Shown piece by piece: positions 42,213 to 51,074 of a stretch of 64,000 nt of DNA. The DNA is from Exiguobacterium sp. s48. GTDB lineage: Bacteria > Bacillota > Bacilli > Exiguobacteriales > Exiguobacteriaceae. Numbering within the stretch: position 1 is the first letter of the stretch; the number at the start of each line of letters is the position of its first letter. The translations under genes and the position numbers were made by a program. The notes under the pieces are model-generated. The model was not told the DNA's origin and searched no databases. It saw only the letters and a list, made by a program, of their open reading frames with translations. The stretch spans positions 124,001-188,000 of the forward strand of contig NZ_JACSKC010000003.1 in NCBI RefSeq assembly GCF_018617395.1. Reading direction: 5' to 3'.

Positions 42213-43139
42213 TCATTTTTGCGTAGGTTGTTCCAAAGAATCATACATATCTTGCGTCAATCCATTTTCATGTGAGGCGATGACTTTTCCTGCGACGCGC
42301 ATGCCGAGGCGAAGTGCCTCTTCGATTGAATGCTTTTTCATCAGTTCAGAGATGACAGCGGAGAAGAAAGAATCGCCAGCTCCAGTTGAATCAGCGACTT
42401 TCACTTTTGTTGTCGGAACATGACCCTGTTCGTTCGTTCGAAGGTCGACATATACGGCGCCGAGCTCGCTCATCGTGACGATCGTGAGGGGGGCGCCTTT
42501 CATAGCGAGTACTTCTGCGACACGTAACGCATCGTCAACTGTGACAATCGACATGTCGGATAAGATTTCCGCTTCTTCACGACTGCAGATAAATCCGGTG
42601 AAACCTTGAAGTAAATGACGGTTTCGTTCGATGACAGATAGGTGACCACAGACACCATAGAGCGGTAAATCCATTTCACGACATAACTCGATCGTCTCGT
42701 TCAAGACGTTGACCGATAAGTCTAAGTCGATCGCAACGGCATCGCTCTCTTCAAAGACCGTATCGATTTGACGTAAAATTGCTTCTTCCATTCGTGCTTC
42801 GTCCGGTTGCTTCGAAATAGACGTTTGAAGGTCGCCGTTGTTGTCCATGACAGCGAGCCACATCCCCATACCATTATCCTCGAGCATGTCGACGCCGTCG
42901 ACGTTTACGTTCAAACAACGCAACTCTTCGAGGACACCGACACCGATCTGGTCATTCGTGACGGTTGAGACGAAGCGGACGTCGTTGCCGAGCACGCCTA
43001 AGTTCTGAGCAACGTTTCGACCTGTTCCACCATTGGAAAACGTGATGTCGCCGACATTCTTCGCATCTTTATGGAGCGGTGCGAAGGACGTTCCTTTAAT
43101 ATCGACAAACACCTTGCCGATGACTGCAATCGTATTCAT
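42213..43139 (-). CDS. PfkB-family carbohydrate or nucleoside kinase
   Basis: 308 residues. Signature 1 SNGGTGRNVAQNLGVLG near residue 36 and signature 2 VADSTGAGDSFFSA near 250 with catalytic Asp. Phosphorylates a sugar, pseudouridine or nucleoside; the N-terminus (VIGKVFVDIKGTSF) resembles the pseudouridine kinase (PsuK) subgroup, but that is weak. ATG 43139 with AAAGGTGG 7 nt ahead; the GTG at 43151 overlaps that site. A good SigA promoter precedes it. Confidence 0.85.
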   Translation of the reverse strand: MNTIAVIGKVFVDIKGTSFAPLHKDAKNVGDITFSNGGTGRNVAQNLGVLGNDVRFVSTVTNDQIGVGVLEELRCLNVNVDGVDMLEDNGMGMWLAVMDNNGDLQTSISKQPDEARMEEAILRQIDTVFEESDAVAIDLDLSVNVLNETIELCREMDLPLYGVCGHLSVIERNRHLLQGFTGFICSREEAEILSDMSIVTVDDALRVAEVLAMKGAPLTIVTMSELGAVYVDLRTNEQGHVPTTKVKVADSTGAGDSFFSAVISELMKKHSIEEALRLGMRVAGKVIASHENGLTQDMYDSLEQPTQK

Positions 43140-43170
43140 ATCTTGTACCACCTTTAGTCAGTCTTTCGTC

Positions 43171-43228
43171 TGTTTCAGTCTGTAGACACATTGTTTCAAT
43201 TATAACGAAATCGACAAATTGTTTCAAT
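43171..43228 (-). promoter_or_regulatory. PfkB promoter with repeated TGAAACA words
   Basis: Minus strand: TTGAAA (43227-43222), 17-bp spacer, TATAAT (43204-43199). The word ATTGAAACAAT, itself an ATTG-n3-CAAT palindrome, occurs at the -35 (43228-43218) and just after the -10 (43200-43190); a third, CTGAAACAG (43178-43170), lies in the leader. Possible repressor sites. Confidence 0.6.
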
Positions 43229-43249
43229 CATCGATTCTATTTTGTCGAA

Positions 43250-45157
43250 TTACTCCCAGGATGATGTGAGGAGACGGAGACCGTTTAAAATGACAAGGAT
43301 GGTAGAACCTTCGTGACCGACAACGGCAAACGGCATGATGAGTAGTTCAAAAATGTTCGTCGCAATCAATACAAGGATGACAGCTAGGGCGAAGACAACG
43401 TTTTGCAGGACGATTCGATTCAACTTCCGCGATTGACGAATCGCGTCACTCAATCGAACGAGATCGTTTTTCATCAAGACGACATCTGCCGTTTCGAGAG
43501 CGGCGTCTGTTCCTTCGCCCATAGCAATCCCGACATCAGCGGTTGCGAGCGCAGGTGCATCATTGATTCCGTCGCCAATCATCCCGATTGCCCCATACTC
43601 TTCACGTAACGTCTTAATTTGCGAAACCTTCTCTTCTGGCAAACATTCAGCGATATAGCGTGTCAATCCGGCTTCGTTCGCGATGGCGCGAGCGGTCGCT
43701 TCATTGTCTCCAGTAATCATGATGGTTGCAATGCCGAGGTCATTCAATCGCTGAATCGCTACCGTTGCCTCGGGACGTAGTGTGTCACGCAAGGCGTACG
43801 CGCCGATTGTACGTGTTTCATCACTGATGAAGACGAGCGTATGACCCGCTTCTTTTAAACGCTCAACGTCCTCTTTATAGAAATCTCCGCTCCGGTCCGC
43901 AAATTTTTGTTTCCCAACGCGATACGTGACACCGTCAATCGTCGCTTCAATCCCAGAACCTGTGATGTCTTTAAAGTGTGTCATTTCCCCGGTATGTTTT
44001 CCGGTATACGATACGAGAGCTTCAGCAAGCGGATGCATCGAGTGTTCTTCAATCAAACTGACGATTCGGTTGACGTCGTTTTCATGCAAATCAGATGAAA
44101 TAATCGCTTCTTGTACAATCGGTTTCCCGATTGTAAGTGTGCCGGTCTTGTCAAACGCAATGGCTTTTAGACGTCCCATATTCTCGATATGAGCGCCACC
44201 TTTAAAGAGAATGCCGTGTTTTGCTGAAGAGGCGATGGCGGCCAGGGCAGCTGGCGTGATGGCAGCGACGAGAGCACAAGGGGAAGCGACGACGAGAAGA
44301 ATCATCCCCCGGTAAATGCTCGTTTCGAGAGACCATGATGTGAAAAATGGTCCGAGCAAGATGATGGCTGCGACAGAGAAGAGAACGATTTGAACATACC
44401 GTCCTTCATAGCGATCGATGAACTGGGCAGATGGCGACTTTTCTTCCTGTGCTTGTTGAACCATTTGAATGATTTTTTGGAACAGGGTCTCGGTTGCCAG
44501 TTTTGTCACTTCAATTGTCAAAACACCGTTTAAGTTGACGCTTGAACCGAACACGTCCTCACCGACTTGGCGGTCGACAGGAACGGACTCTCCCGTAATG
44601 GCTGCTTCTTCGACAGAAGCGCTTCCCTTTATGATTCGTCCATCGACAGGGATGCGTTCGCCCGGACGAACATAGATTCGATCACCGACTTTTAGGTCAT
44701 TGATATGAACCACTTCAAGTTCATCAGAAGCAGTCAGACGAGTCGCTTGTTCAGGTTGTAATTCCATTAGCGATTCGAGAGCTCGTTCATTCTTATTCAT
44801 CGTATACGTCTCAAGGGCACCGGATAGGGCGAAAATGAAGATGAGAATTGCTCCCTCCATCCAGTAACCGATGGATGCGGCACCGATGGCAGCGATAATC
44901 ATGAGAAGTTCTACGTTAAGCGATTTCGTTTCGATGGTGTCCGTGATTCCTTCCTTCGCTTTGGCGTAGCCGCCGATGAAAAAGGCAGATAAGTAAAGCG
45001 TGACGTAAGTCCAAGAAGCTCCGCCTTGTGTTTCGGCGATATAAGCGAGTACAATCAATACACCGCTGATGAGCGCCATGATCAATTCGATATGTTCGTA
45101 CCAGCTAGCCCGTTTGAAAACGTGGCTTTTTTCGTGTGTGACCGATTGGACGTTCAT
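43250..45157 (-). CDS. zosA: Heavy-metal P-type ATPase, ZosA-like
   Basis: 635 residues, no N-terminal metal-binding (CxxC) domain. Actuator TGES, transmembrane metal-binding Ser-Pro-Cys at 292-294, phosphorylation Asp336 in DKTGT and hinge GDGINDAPAL. The SPC motif, the missing N-terminal domain and the length fit B. subtilis ZosA (637 residues), a PerR-controlled zinc importer; CadA-type exporters have CPC. A PerR-like and a Fur-like box precede it, in support. Frame opens 24 codons earlier but AAGAAGGGA precedes ATG 45157. Metal specificity is an inference. Confidence 0.85.
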   Translation of the reverse strand: MNVQSVTHEKSHVFKRASWYEHIELIMALISGVLIVLAYIAETQGGASWTYVTLYLSAFFIGGYAKAKEGITDTIETKSLNVELLMIIAAIGAASIGYWMEGAILIFIFALSGALETYTMNKNERALESLMELQPEQATRLTASDELEVVHINDLKVGDRIYVRPGERIPVDGRIIKGSASVEEAAITGESVPVDRQVGEDVFGSSVNLNGVLTIEVTKLATETLFQKIIQMVQQAQEEKSPSAQFIDRYEGRYVQIVLFSVAAIILLGPFFTSWSLETSIYRGMILLVVASPCALVAAITPAALAAIASSAKHGILFKGGAHIENMGRLKAIAFDKTGTLTIGKPIVQEAIISSDLHENDVNRIVSLIEEHSMHPLAEALVSYTGKHTGEMTHFKDITGSGIEATIDGVTYRVGKQKFADRSGDFYKEDVERLKEAGHTLVFISDETRTIGAYALRDTLRPEATVAIQRLNDLGIATIMITGDNEATARAIANEAGLTRYIAECLPEEKVSQIKTLREEYGAIGMIGDGINDAPALATADVGIAMGEGTDAALETADVVLMKNDLVRLSDAIRQSRKLNRIVLQNVVFALAVILVLIATNIFELLIMPFAVVGHEGSTILVILNGLRLLTSSWE

Positions 45158-45207
45158 GAAATCCCTTCTTTCTAATTGATAATGAATCTCGATTAAATGA
45201 TAATGAG

Positions 45208-45222
45208 TGATGATGATTATCA
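45208..45222 (-). promoter_or_regulatory. Candidate Fur box
   Basis: TGATGATGATTATCA, 13 of 14 defined positions of TGATAATNATTATCA. About 50 bp upstream of the ZosA-like start, inside its probable leader; could also affect the divergent EamA gene. Confidence 0.5.
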
Positions 45223-45276
45223 TCTTCAATCGGCTTAAAATAAGGTTGATTGCGACGTTTGATGTGATTTTTTAAT

Positions 45277-45291
45277 TTATAATAATTATTA
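45277..45291 (-). promoter_or_regulatory. Candidate PerR box upstream of the ZosA-like gene
   Basis: TTATAATAATTATTA, one mismatch to the PerR word TTATAATNATTATAA. Position fits the -10/-35 region of the minus-strand promoter. B. subtilis zosA is a PerR target. Confidence 0.6.
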
Positions 45292-45356
45292 TCTAGATTT
45301 ATTTTAACATGCTCAGCGGGTACTAACAAATATAAAGATTAAGGAGTTTTTGTGTC

Positions 45357-46301
45357 ATGCAGAATATATTTCAACGCCCTTGGACAGTGGCGTTTTTAGC
45401 GATTTTTAATACATTGTTATGGGGGAGTGCCTTCCCATTCATTAAACTAAGCTATGAAAAACTGGATATTCAGTCGAATGAATATGGACAACAGTTGTTA
45501 TTCGCAGGAGAGCGCTTTTTACTTGCCGGACTATTGCTACTTTTAATTAGTCAGACTGTGTTAAAACGGTCGGTCCGATTGACGCGTGAAAAGTTTAAAG
45601 CGTATGCGCATCTCGGTTCATTTTTGACGTTCCTACAATATTTGTTCTTCTATATCGGACTTTCTATTTCGACCGGCGTTCAAGGGTCAATCATTGCCGG
45701 TTCCACATCATTCTTTCAAATGGCTCTCGCTCATTTCCGGTATGAAGACGATAAGTTGAATCGTTTGAAAGGGTTTGCTCTGACGTTTGGGTTTTCTGGA
45801 ATCGTGATCGCGAACTGGCCGGCGACCGGGTCGGAAGTCGGATTCGGCTTAGGTGAAATTTTACTCATCTTGGCAATGGTATCCGGGGCATTCGGGAACT
45901 TAATTGCGAAGGATTACTCAAGAATATATGATGTTGCTCCGATGACAGCTTGGGCAATGGTGATTGGTTCTGTCGGGCTACTGATCATCGGCTATCTATT
46001 AGATCCAAATGGCATCGACATGCCATATACCGGACAGACAATTGCATTTCTGTTTTACTTGGCGATGTTATCAGCGATTGGATTTACATTGTGGAACACG
46101 TTGATGAAATACAATCCGGTCAGTCGAATCTCACTCTATATCTTCTTAGTTCCCTTATTTGGGGTCATGTTGTCAGGGATTTTACTCGGTGAAACGATTC
46201 CGTGGAATGCGGTTGTCGGGCTTGGGTTCGTCATCGTCGGGATTTATTTATCGACGTATTTCCAAGGTCGCCGTACGAAAAAACAAATCGATCACATTTG
46301 A
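45357..46301 (+). CDS. EamA/DMT-family permease
   Basis: 314 residues, ten predicted helices in two EamA repeats (about 10-155 and 165-300), each with the usual Trp/Gly-rich start (NTLLWGSAFPFIKLSY; LGEILLILAMVSGAFGNL). Exporters of amino acids, metabolites or drugs. Substrate unknown. AAGGAG (45341-45346) precedes ATG 45357. Divergent from the P-type ATPase and sharing its regulatory region. Confidence 0.88.
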   Translation: MQNIFQRPWTVAFLAIFNTLLWGSAFPFIKLSYEKLDIQSNEYGQQLLFAGERFLLAGLLLLLISQTVLKRSVRLTREKFKAYAHLGSFLTFLQYLFFYIGLSISTGVQGSIIAGSTSFFQMALAHFRYEDDKLNRLKGFALTFGFSGIVIANWPATGSEVGFGLGEILLILAMVSGAFGNLIAKDYSRIYDVAPMTAWAMVIGSVGLLIIGYLLDPNGIDMPYTGQTIAFLFYLAMLSAIGFTLWNTLMKYNPVSRISLYIFLVPLFGVMLSGILLGETIPWNAVVGLGFVIVGIYLSTYFQGRRTKKQIDHI

Positions 46302-46348
46302 AACGAGACAGAGTTGACGGAATTGAAATCCCATGCCAAAATATATTA

Positions 46349-46363
46349 AAAATTCTGAATTTT
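46349..46363. promoter_or_regulatory. Palindrome, possible operator
   Basis: AAAATTC-T-GAATTTT, 7-1-7, located 70 bp before the next gene and just downstream of a TTGACG...CAAAAT promoter-like pair (46313-46341). Function unknown. Confidence 0.3.
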
Positions 46364-46433
46364 AAAGTTCGAAAATCGGTCTTCGTTTGAAAAGACTTGC
46401 GTGCACAATCATTCAAAGAGAGGAGGAAAAACA

Positions 46434-46736
46434 ATGACTAGAAATCGAATCGTCCGAAACATTCTCATCTCGCGTCAACCGAAAGATGAGTACGTGAAGT
46501 ACGTGATGAAGTGCGTGAGTCAAAGTTTAAAAGAACGTCACGGTCCAGTGGCGACTCGCGCCACAAGACGGGGTGACGATATTCAGACGCGATGGCAGTT
46601 CGATGACCGTGTCGTAGAGGTGACGCTAAAATCTGATGTCCTCGCTTCACTAGACACGGAGCCATTCGCGCTAGACGAAGTGTTCATTCAAGCTTTACAG
46701 TTAAACGACGAAGAAATGGAACGCGTTGTAGAATAA
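46434..46736 (+). CDS. Small conserved hypothetical protein
   Basis: 100 residues, mixed charge, no membrane part; not recognised. N-terminal basic helix (RNRIVRNILISRQPK), then a strand-rich middle (IQTRWQFDDRVVEVTLKSD) and an acidic C-terminal helix. AGGAGG (46421-46426) before ATG 46434. Its stop lies in the following terminator. Confidence 0.7.
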   Translation: MTRNRIVRNILISRQPKDEYVKYVMKCVSQSLKERHGPVATRATRRGDDIQTRWQFDDRVVEVTLKSDVLASLDTEPFALDEVFIQALQLNDEEMERVVE

Positions 46737-46778
46737 ACAGAGGCAGATGGTTCATGGGAACCATCTGCCTCTGTTTAT
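46733..46778. terminator. Bidirectional terminator, 21-bp perfect stem
   Basis: 46733-46753 pairs exactly with 46758-46778 around loop ATGG. Both flanking stop codons (46734-46736 plus, 46775-46777 minus) are inside the stem. Confidence 0.95.
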
Positions 46779-47917
46779 ATGTCGATCGGCTTGGTGGTCG
46801 ACGTGAAAAGTCGAAGCGCCAGAATACCGAGAATGACGGCGTACATAAAGAAATAGACTTCTTTCGGTAAAGACAACCAAAAGGCGCCAATCATCGGACC
46901 TGAGATTGAGCCGATGCTAAACGAGATGCTGTACAGCATGTTTCCCGTTGGCAGTAACGAACGGGGGAGCACTTCTGTCATGTGGGCCAACCCAAGTGAA
47001 TAGGTCGATCCTAGTCCGGCGCCGGCAAGCGCAAATAGAATGAGTAGGCCGACATAGTGGTCGACTACGAGATTGGCTAAGGCAAACACAAGTGTCCCGA
47101 ACGTCAGCACGATTTGTAAGATCCGTTTCTTACCATACAAGTCTGCGAGACGACCAAGCGGAAGCTGAACGACAATCGACATGACGATGAACGTCGTGAT
47201 GAGTGTACTCGTTTCTGTCAAACTCATCCCATTCCGAGACGTGAAAATAGGGAAATTGGCATTTAAACTCGCTTCAAGAAAACCGTATGTAAAGGCGGGG
47301 AGAAGCGTGTATCCAGCACCGATAAGAATCAGTCGAATTCGTCCCTTCGAGTCAGTCCTCACTTTTTCGACCTCCGGAAACTCATTCTCAACTTTAAAGA
47401 CGAGCATCAACGAAGCGAGACAGAAGAAGACGATGACTAAGAAGGGTAGCCAAAACCATAGGTCGACGAGTGGGGCAATCAATGGACCGATGGCGAAACC
47501 GAGACTGAACGACATGCCATAATACGCCATCGCTCGACCGAGGCTGCGCTTATCGCTAGCGGACGTGACCCATACTTGCGAGCCGTAATGTAAGGCAGAA
47601 TCGCCAAACCCGATGAAGAACCGCATCATCGCCCAAACGAGTAAGGACGGCCAAATTGGTAAGGCGAAGGTAGCAATACCCGTCAAGACGATACCAAGGA
47701 CGATGGTCGGACGGAATCCGTATTTTCGGACGAAGCGCTCCAAGAGAGGCGCGGATACGATCACGCCGACGTAGAGCATCGTCGCGTTCAATCCGTTCAC
47801 CCAGGCCGGAGCACCGTCCCGTTCAATCAGCGTGGAAAGGAGCGGAATCAGGGCACCTTGAATCAAACCGGAAATAAAGACGATCAATAATAAGATCATA
47901 AAACGAAAGCGGAGCAT
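46775..47917 (-). CDS. MFS transporter
   Basis: 380 residues, about 11-12 helices. The loop 2-3 motif LLERFVRKYGFRP and the loop 8-9 version GRLADLYGKKR are visible. Small compared with 14-helix drug pumps; likely a 12-helix exporter of the YfkF/YwoG kind. Substrate unknown. GAGGTGA precedes ATG 47917. Confidence 0.88.
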   Translation of the reverse strand: MLRFRFMILLLIVFISGLIQGALIPLLSTLIERDGAPAWVNGLNATMLYVGVIVSAPLLERFVRKYGFRPTIVLGIVLTGIATFALPIWPSLLVWAMMRFFIGFGDSALHYGSQVWVTSASDKRSLGRAMAYYGMSFSLGFAIGPLIAPLVDLWFWLPFLVIVFFCLASLMLVFKVENEFPEVEKVRTDSKGRIRLILIGAGYTLLPAFTYGFLEASLNANFPIFTSRNGMSLTETSTLITTFIVMSIVVQLPLGRLADLYGKKRILQIVLTFGTLVFALANLVVDHYVGLLILFALAGAGLGSTYSLGLAHMTEVLPRSLLPTGNMLYSISFSIGSISGPMIGAFWLSLPKEVYFFMYAVILGILALRLFTSTTKPIDI

Positions 47918-47941
47918 ACATTCACCTCATGAAGTCAAAGT

Positions 47942-47968
47942 AAAAAGCCGAGAAGGTTCTCAGCTTTT
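47942..47968 (-). terminator. Terminator of the 64-residue membrane protein gene
   Basis: Minus strand: AAAAGCTGAGAA pairs with TTCTCGGCTTTT (one G-U), then T. The stop (47960-47962) is inside the stem. Confidence 0.82.
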
Positions 47969-48154
47969 CGTGTCGTCAATCGGTTGTGGAGAGTGGTTCA
48001 AATGTAGCAACTCATCATCCCAACTGCCTTGACTGAACATTTCATCATGCTCTACTTTGTCTGAAACGAATGCGGCTGTCAATAAGATGCTAAGCACACC
48101 ACCAAAAATAATAATGGCCATGATTGTAATCATGAATACATAAATCGCTGTCAT
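47960..48154 (-). CDS. Small single-helix membrane protein
   Basis: 64 residues: a membrane helix at about 3-30 (IYVFMITIMAIIIFGGVLSILLTAAFV) and an acidic, His-containing soluble tail. Not recognised. GAGGTG 7 nt ahead of ATG 48154 and its own terminator support expression. Confidence 0.65.
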   Translation of the reverse strand: MTAIYVFMITIMAIIIFGGVLSILLTAAFVSDKVEHDEMFSQGSWDDELLHLNHSPQPIDDTKS

Positions 48155-48207
48155 CTATACACACCTCGATTCAGTTAATATATAGAACATTTCCCGAAAC
48201 GAAATAA

Positions 48208-49314
48208 TTAAAACGAGGTAGCCTTACGAGATTGGAAATCCACTGTCGGATAATAGGCTTGCTTGACGAGCGCGTTCGGACCAAGACATTTCACGGCGGG
48301 ACAGTGGCATGAAAGCGTGGCATTCAATTGACTGTTCGTCCACGTATCATATGCCTCCTGGAATGACGTGTCATAGACGGTCCCGAGTGTGCCGAGTTCA
48401 TCACCAAAATCGGTCACGATGATTTGTCCGTCAAAGATATTCGTGTTGAGACGGGAGCGGCCATCCGGGTCGTTTCGAACGGTCACGTTTTTTGTTTCAT
48501 GAAGTCGTTTCAACAGGGCACGATCTTCAGGTAGGTCAGAACATGCATAGAATGGTAACGTACCAAAGAGCATCCAAACATTCTCGTCACGGACGTCGAG
48601 CAAGTCATGGATGGCCTGTCGCGTATCAGCAAGGGAAGCTGATTCGAGGGCGCTAGCAAAGTCTGCGGGGTACATTGGGTGCACCTCATGTCTTTGGCAA
48701 CCGAGTGAGACAATTTCTTCATGGATTTCTTTCAAATGCGGAATCGTCCGCTTGTTAATCATCGTCTCTGCTGACACGATGATCCCTTCAGCTGTAAGGG
48801 CGCGGGCGTTGTCTTTCATCGTCTGGAGCATTTTCAACCGAGCCTCTTCACTCGGTTTCCGGTCCATCATCGCGAATCCGCCTTCAAGGAAATCGGCATC
48901 GGTGCCCCAGTTATGCGAAATGTGCAAAACGTCCAAGTAAGGGGTAATAAGATGATAGCGGGATAACGGTAACGTCAAATTCGAGTTGATTTGCGTACGG
49001 GCCCCACGTTCTTTCGCATAGCGTAACAGTGGGACGACATAATTGCGAACAGATTTCATCGATAACATCGGTTCACCGCCTGTAATCGAGAAGGCACGCA
49101 AATGTTCGATCTCATCCAGTCGTTGAATCAACAGATCGAGCGGCACTTCTGGTTCTTCTGTTTGGTCGAGCATATACCCGACCGCACAATGTTCGCAGCG
49201 CATGTTACACAACTTTGTTGTGGTGACTTCGACATTGGATAAGACGAGTCGACCGTGTTCGACTTGGTCGAGATAGGCTTCCCAAGGGTCGAAAGTTGGG
49301 GAGATGTTTTGCAT
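48208..49314 (-). CDS. yfkAB: Radical SAM/CxCxxxxC protein YfkAB
   Basis: 368 residues. Radical-SAM cluster Cys36, Cys40 and Cys43 (CNMRCEHC); SAM-binding TGGEP; a C-terminal Cys336-x-Cys338-x4-Cys343 (CHCPAVKC), the motif that names the YfkAB family. The reaction is unknown. ATG 49314 is preceded by AAGGTGG. In some genomes this gene is split into yfkA and yfkB; here it is one intact frame. Confidence 0.88.
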   Translation of the reverse strand: MQNISPTFDPWEAYLDQVEHGRLVLSNVEVTTTKLCNMRCEHCAVGYMLDQTEEPEVPLDLLIQRLDEIEHLRAFSITGGEPMLSMKSVRNYVVPLLRYAKERGARTQINSNLTLPLSRYHLITPYLDVLHISHNWGTDADFLEGGFAMMDRKPSEEARLKMLQTMKDNARALTAEGIIVSAETMINKRTIPHLKEIHEEIVSLGCQRHEVHPMYPADFASALESASLADTRQAIHDLLDVRDENVWMLFGTLPFYACSDLPEDRALLKRLHETKNVTVRNDPDGRSRLNTNIFDGQIIVTDFGDELGTLGTVYDTSFQEAYDTWTNSQLNATLSCHCPAVKCLGPNALVKQAYYPTVDFQSRKATSF

Positions 49315-49352
49315 GTGGATTCCACCTTTTCATCAAGTTACACGAAATAGTA

Positions 49353-49361
49353 TGCTATAAT
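49353..49361 (+). promoter_or_regulatory. Extended -10 promoter of the 49400 gene pair
   Basis: TGC-TATAAT (TATAAT at 49356-49361) with no -35 match, an extended -10 promoter. Confidence 0.6.
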
Positions 49362-49399
49362 AGCAACTCTTTGTCACGAACCAAAGGAGCGATTACAAG

Positions 49400-49609
49400 A
49401 TGGGTAAATCACGTACAGATACCGCCGGAAAGATGAACGTCCTAAAATCGAGAACGGAATTGCTCTGTCTATCGGTCAATACGCTAGATGAGCATACGAC
49501 ACCTGAAGATTTACATCGCCTGTTAGCCGACATTGATTCGTTGCGCGCCAAAGTTGTGCGTTACGCCAAAGACCTAGAACAATCGTCTCGAAAGGATGAA
49601 TCAGATTGA
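49400..49609 (+). CDS. Small helical protein, possibly SE1561 family
   Basis: 69 residues, charged and helical, no cysteines of note except one. It resembles short conserved Bacillales proteins with a basic start, a hydrophobic helix and an 'LxDIDxLRxK' type second helix (LHRLLADIDSLRAKVVRYAKDLE); the family name is my guess. AAAGGAG precedes ATG 49400. Overlaps the methylase gene (TTGA), an operon. Confidence 0.7.
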   Translation: MGKSRTDTAGKMNVLKSRTELLCLSVNTLDEHTTPEDLHRLLADIDSLRAKVVRYAKDLEQSSRKDESD

Positions 49610-50982
49610 AATTAATCACAGGAGATTTTAAAGATGTCACGGTCGAACGACTTGGCATTAATGGAGAAGGCATCGCGACAATTAATCGCATGGTCATCTT
49701 CATTCCAAATTTATTGCCGGGAGAACGAGCAAAAGTCGAAATCACGAGGGTAGAAAAAAATTACGCGGAAGCACGTGTCGTCAAGCGCGATAACGATTCG
49801 AAAGACCGCGTCAAAGCACCTTGTCCGATTTACGACGAGTGTGGTGGATGTCAAATCCAACATATGAGTTCGCGTTTGCAGATGGAGTATAAGGAAGAAA
49901 TCGTTCGGAACGCTTTCCGTCAAAAGACAAAACTCAACGTGGACAAATCGGATATCCGTCCGACAATCGGAATGGAAGATCCATGGTATTACCGCAATAA
50001 ATCACAGTTTCCGCTCGGTACACGCCGTGGGGAAATCGTGTCTGGTCTTTACAAGCCGAATTCGAACCATCTCGTACCAATCGAGCACTGTATGGTTCAA
50101 CAACGTGACACGACGAATATCAACAATGCGATTGTCCGTATTTTAAACGAACTCGATATTCCCGTCTACGACGCACGCCGTGATACCGGGTATGCGCGTA
50201 CAATCGTTGTCCGTTCAGGTTATAACACGAATGATGTTCAAGTTGTTCTGGTCGTCGGACACGAAGATGTTCCGGACTTGGATGAGTTGAGTGACCGAAT
50301 CATGGAATTGCCGAACGTCGTGTCGTTCCATATCAACATCAACGCGAATCGTTCAGGTGTGATCTTTGGTTATCGGACGGTCCATATCGCAGGTCAAGAG
50401 AAGATGGATGAACAGCTAGATGATGTCCATTATCATCTGTCACCACGTGCATTCTTCCAGTTGAATCCGGCCCAAACGGAGAAGATGTACCGTGAAGTGG
50501 TCGAGGCAGCAGGATTGACGGGTGAAGAACGAGTCATCGATGCGTATGCGGGAGTAGGATCGATTGGTCTTTGGTTAGCTCCATACGCGAAAGAGATTCG
50601 CGGGATGGAAGTCGTGCCGGAAGCGGTCGAAGATGCGAATGACCATATGCGTGAAAATGGCTACAATCATGTCATGTATGTAGAAGGACGTGCCGAGCAC
50701 TGGATTCCACGTTGGGTGAAAGATGGATGGATTCCAGACGTCGTCGTCGTCGACCCGCCACGAACAGGGATGGACCATCAATTGATCAATTCCATCATCT
50801 CTTCTAAAACGAAGCGAATCGTTTACGTGTCATGTAACCCACAGACACTCGCGCGTGACGCTGACCAGTTGATGAAGGCGGGATACAAGGTGAATTACGT
50901 TCAACCGTATGACATGTTTCCACAAACTTCACACGTCGAATCCGTTGTTGTATTCGAGAAAAAGAAAAAGAAAAAATATTGA
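49606..50982 (+). CDS. rlmD: 23S rRNA (uracil-C5)-methyltransferase, RlmD/RlmC type
   Basis: 458 residues. N-terminal TRAM domain (about 5-60), an iron-sulfur cluster motif Cys73, Cys79, Cys82 (CPIYDECGGC) plus a fourth Cys near 162, then the SAM methylase domain (DAYAGVGSIG) and the catalytic Cys in YVSCNPQTLARD. Methylates a uridine of 23S rRNA. B. subtilis has two such enzymes, so the target base is not certain. TTG start at 49606, AAAGGAT ahead, overlapping the previous stop. Confidence 0.88.
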   Translation: MKLITGDFKDVTVERLGINGEGIATINRMVIFIPNLLPGERAKVEITRVEKNYAEARVVKRDNDSKDRVKAPCPIYDECGGCQIQHMSSRLQMEYKEEIVRNAFRQKTKLNVDKSDIRPTIGMEDPWYYRNKSQFPLGTRRGEIVSGLYKPNSNHLVPIEHCMVQQRDTTNINNAIVRILNELDIPVYDARRDTGYARTIVVRSGYNTNDVQVVLVVGHEDVPDLDELSDRIMELPNVVSFHININANRSGVIFGYRTVHIAGQEKMDEQLDDVHYHLSPRAFFQLNPAQTEKMYREVVEAAGLTGEERVIDAYAGVGSIGLWLAPYAKEIRGMEVVPEAVEDANDHMRENGYNHVMYVEGRAEHWIPRWVKDGWIPDVVVVDPPRTGMDHQLINSIISSKTKRIVYVSCNPQTLARDADQLMKAGYKVNYVQPYDMFPQTSHVESVVVFEKKKKKKY

Positions 50983-50999
50983 CGAGTCCGTGAAAAGAC

Positions 51000-51028
51000 T
51001 TGCCACGTAAGCGTTTTCACGATATAGT
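51000..51028 (+). promoter_or_regulatory. cdd promoter with a cre in its spacer
   Basis: TTGCCA (51000-51005), exactly 17-bp spacer, TATAGT (51023-51028). The spacer contains CGTAAGCGTTTTCA (51006-51019), which matches the CcpA cre word TGWAAGCGNTTNCA at all but one position. Binding there should block RNA polymerase. Confidence 0.65.
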
Positions 51029-51074
51029 TCAGATGTCAGACTTCTTTTCAAATATAGAAGTGGAGGAACATCCA

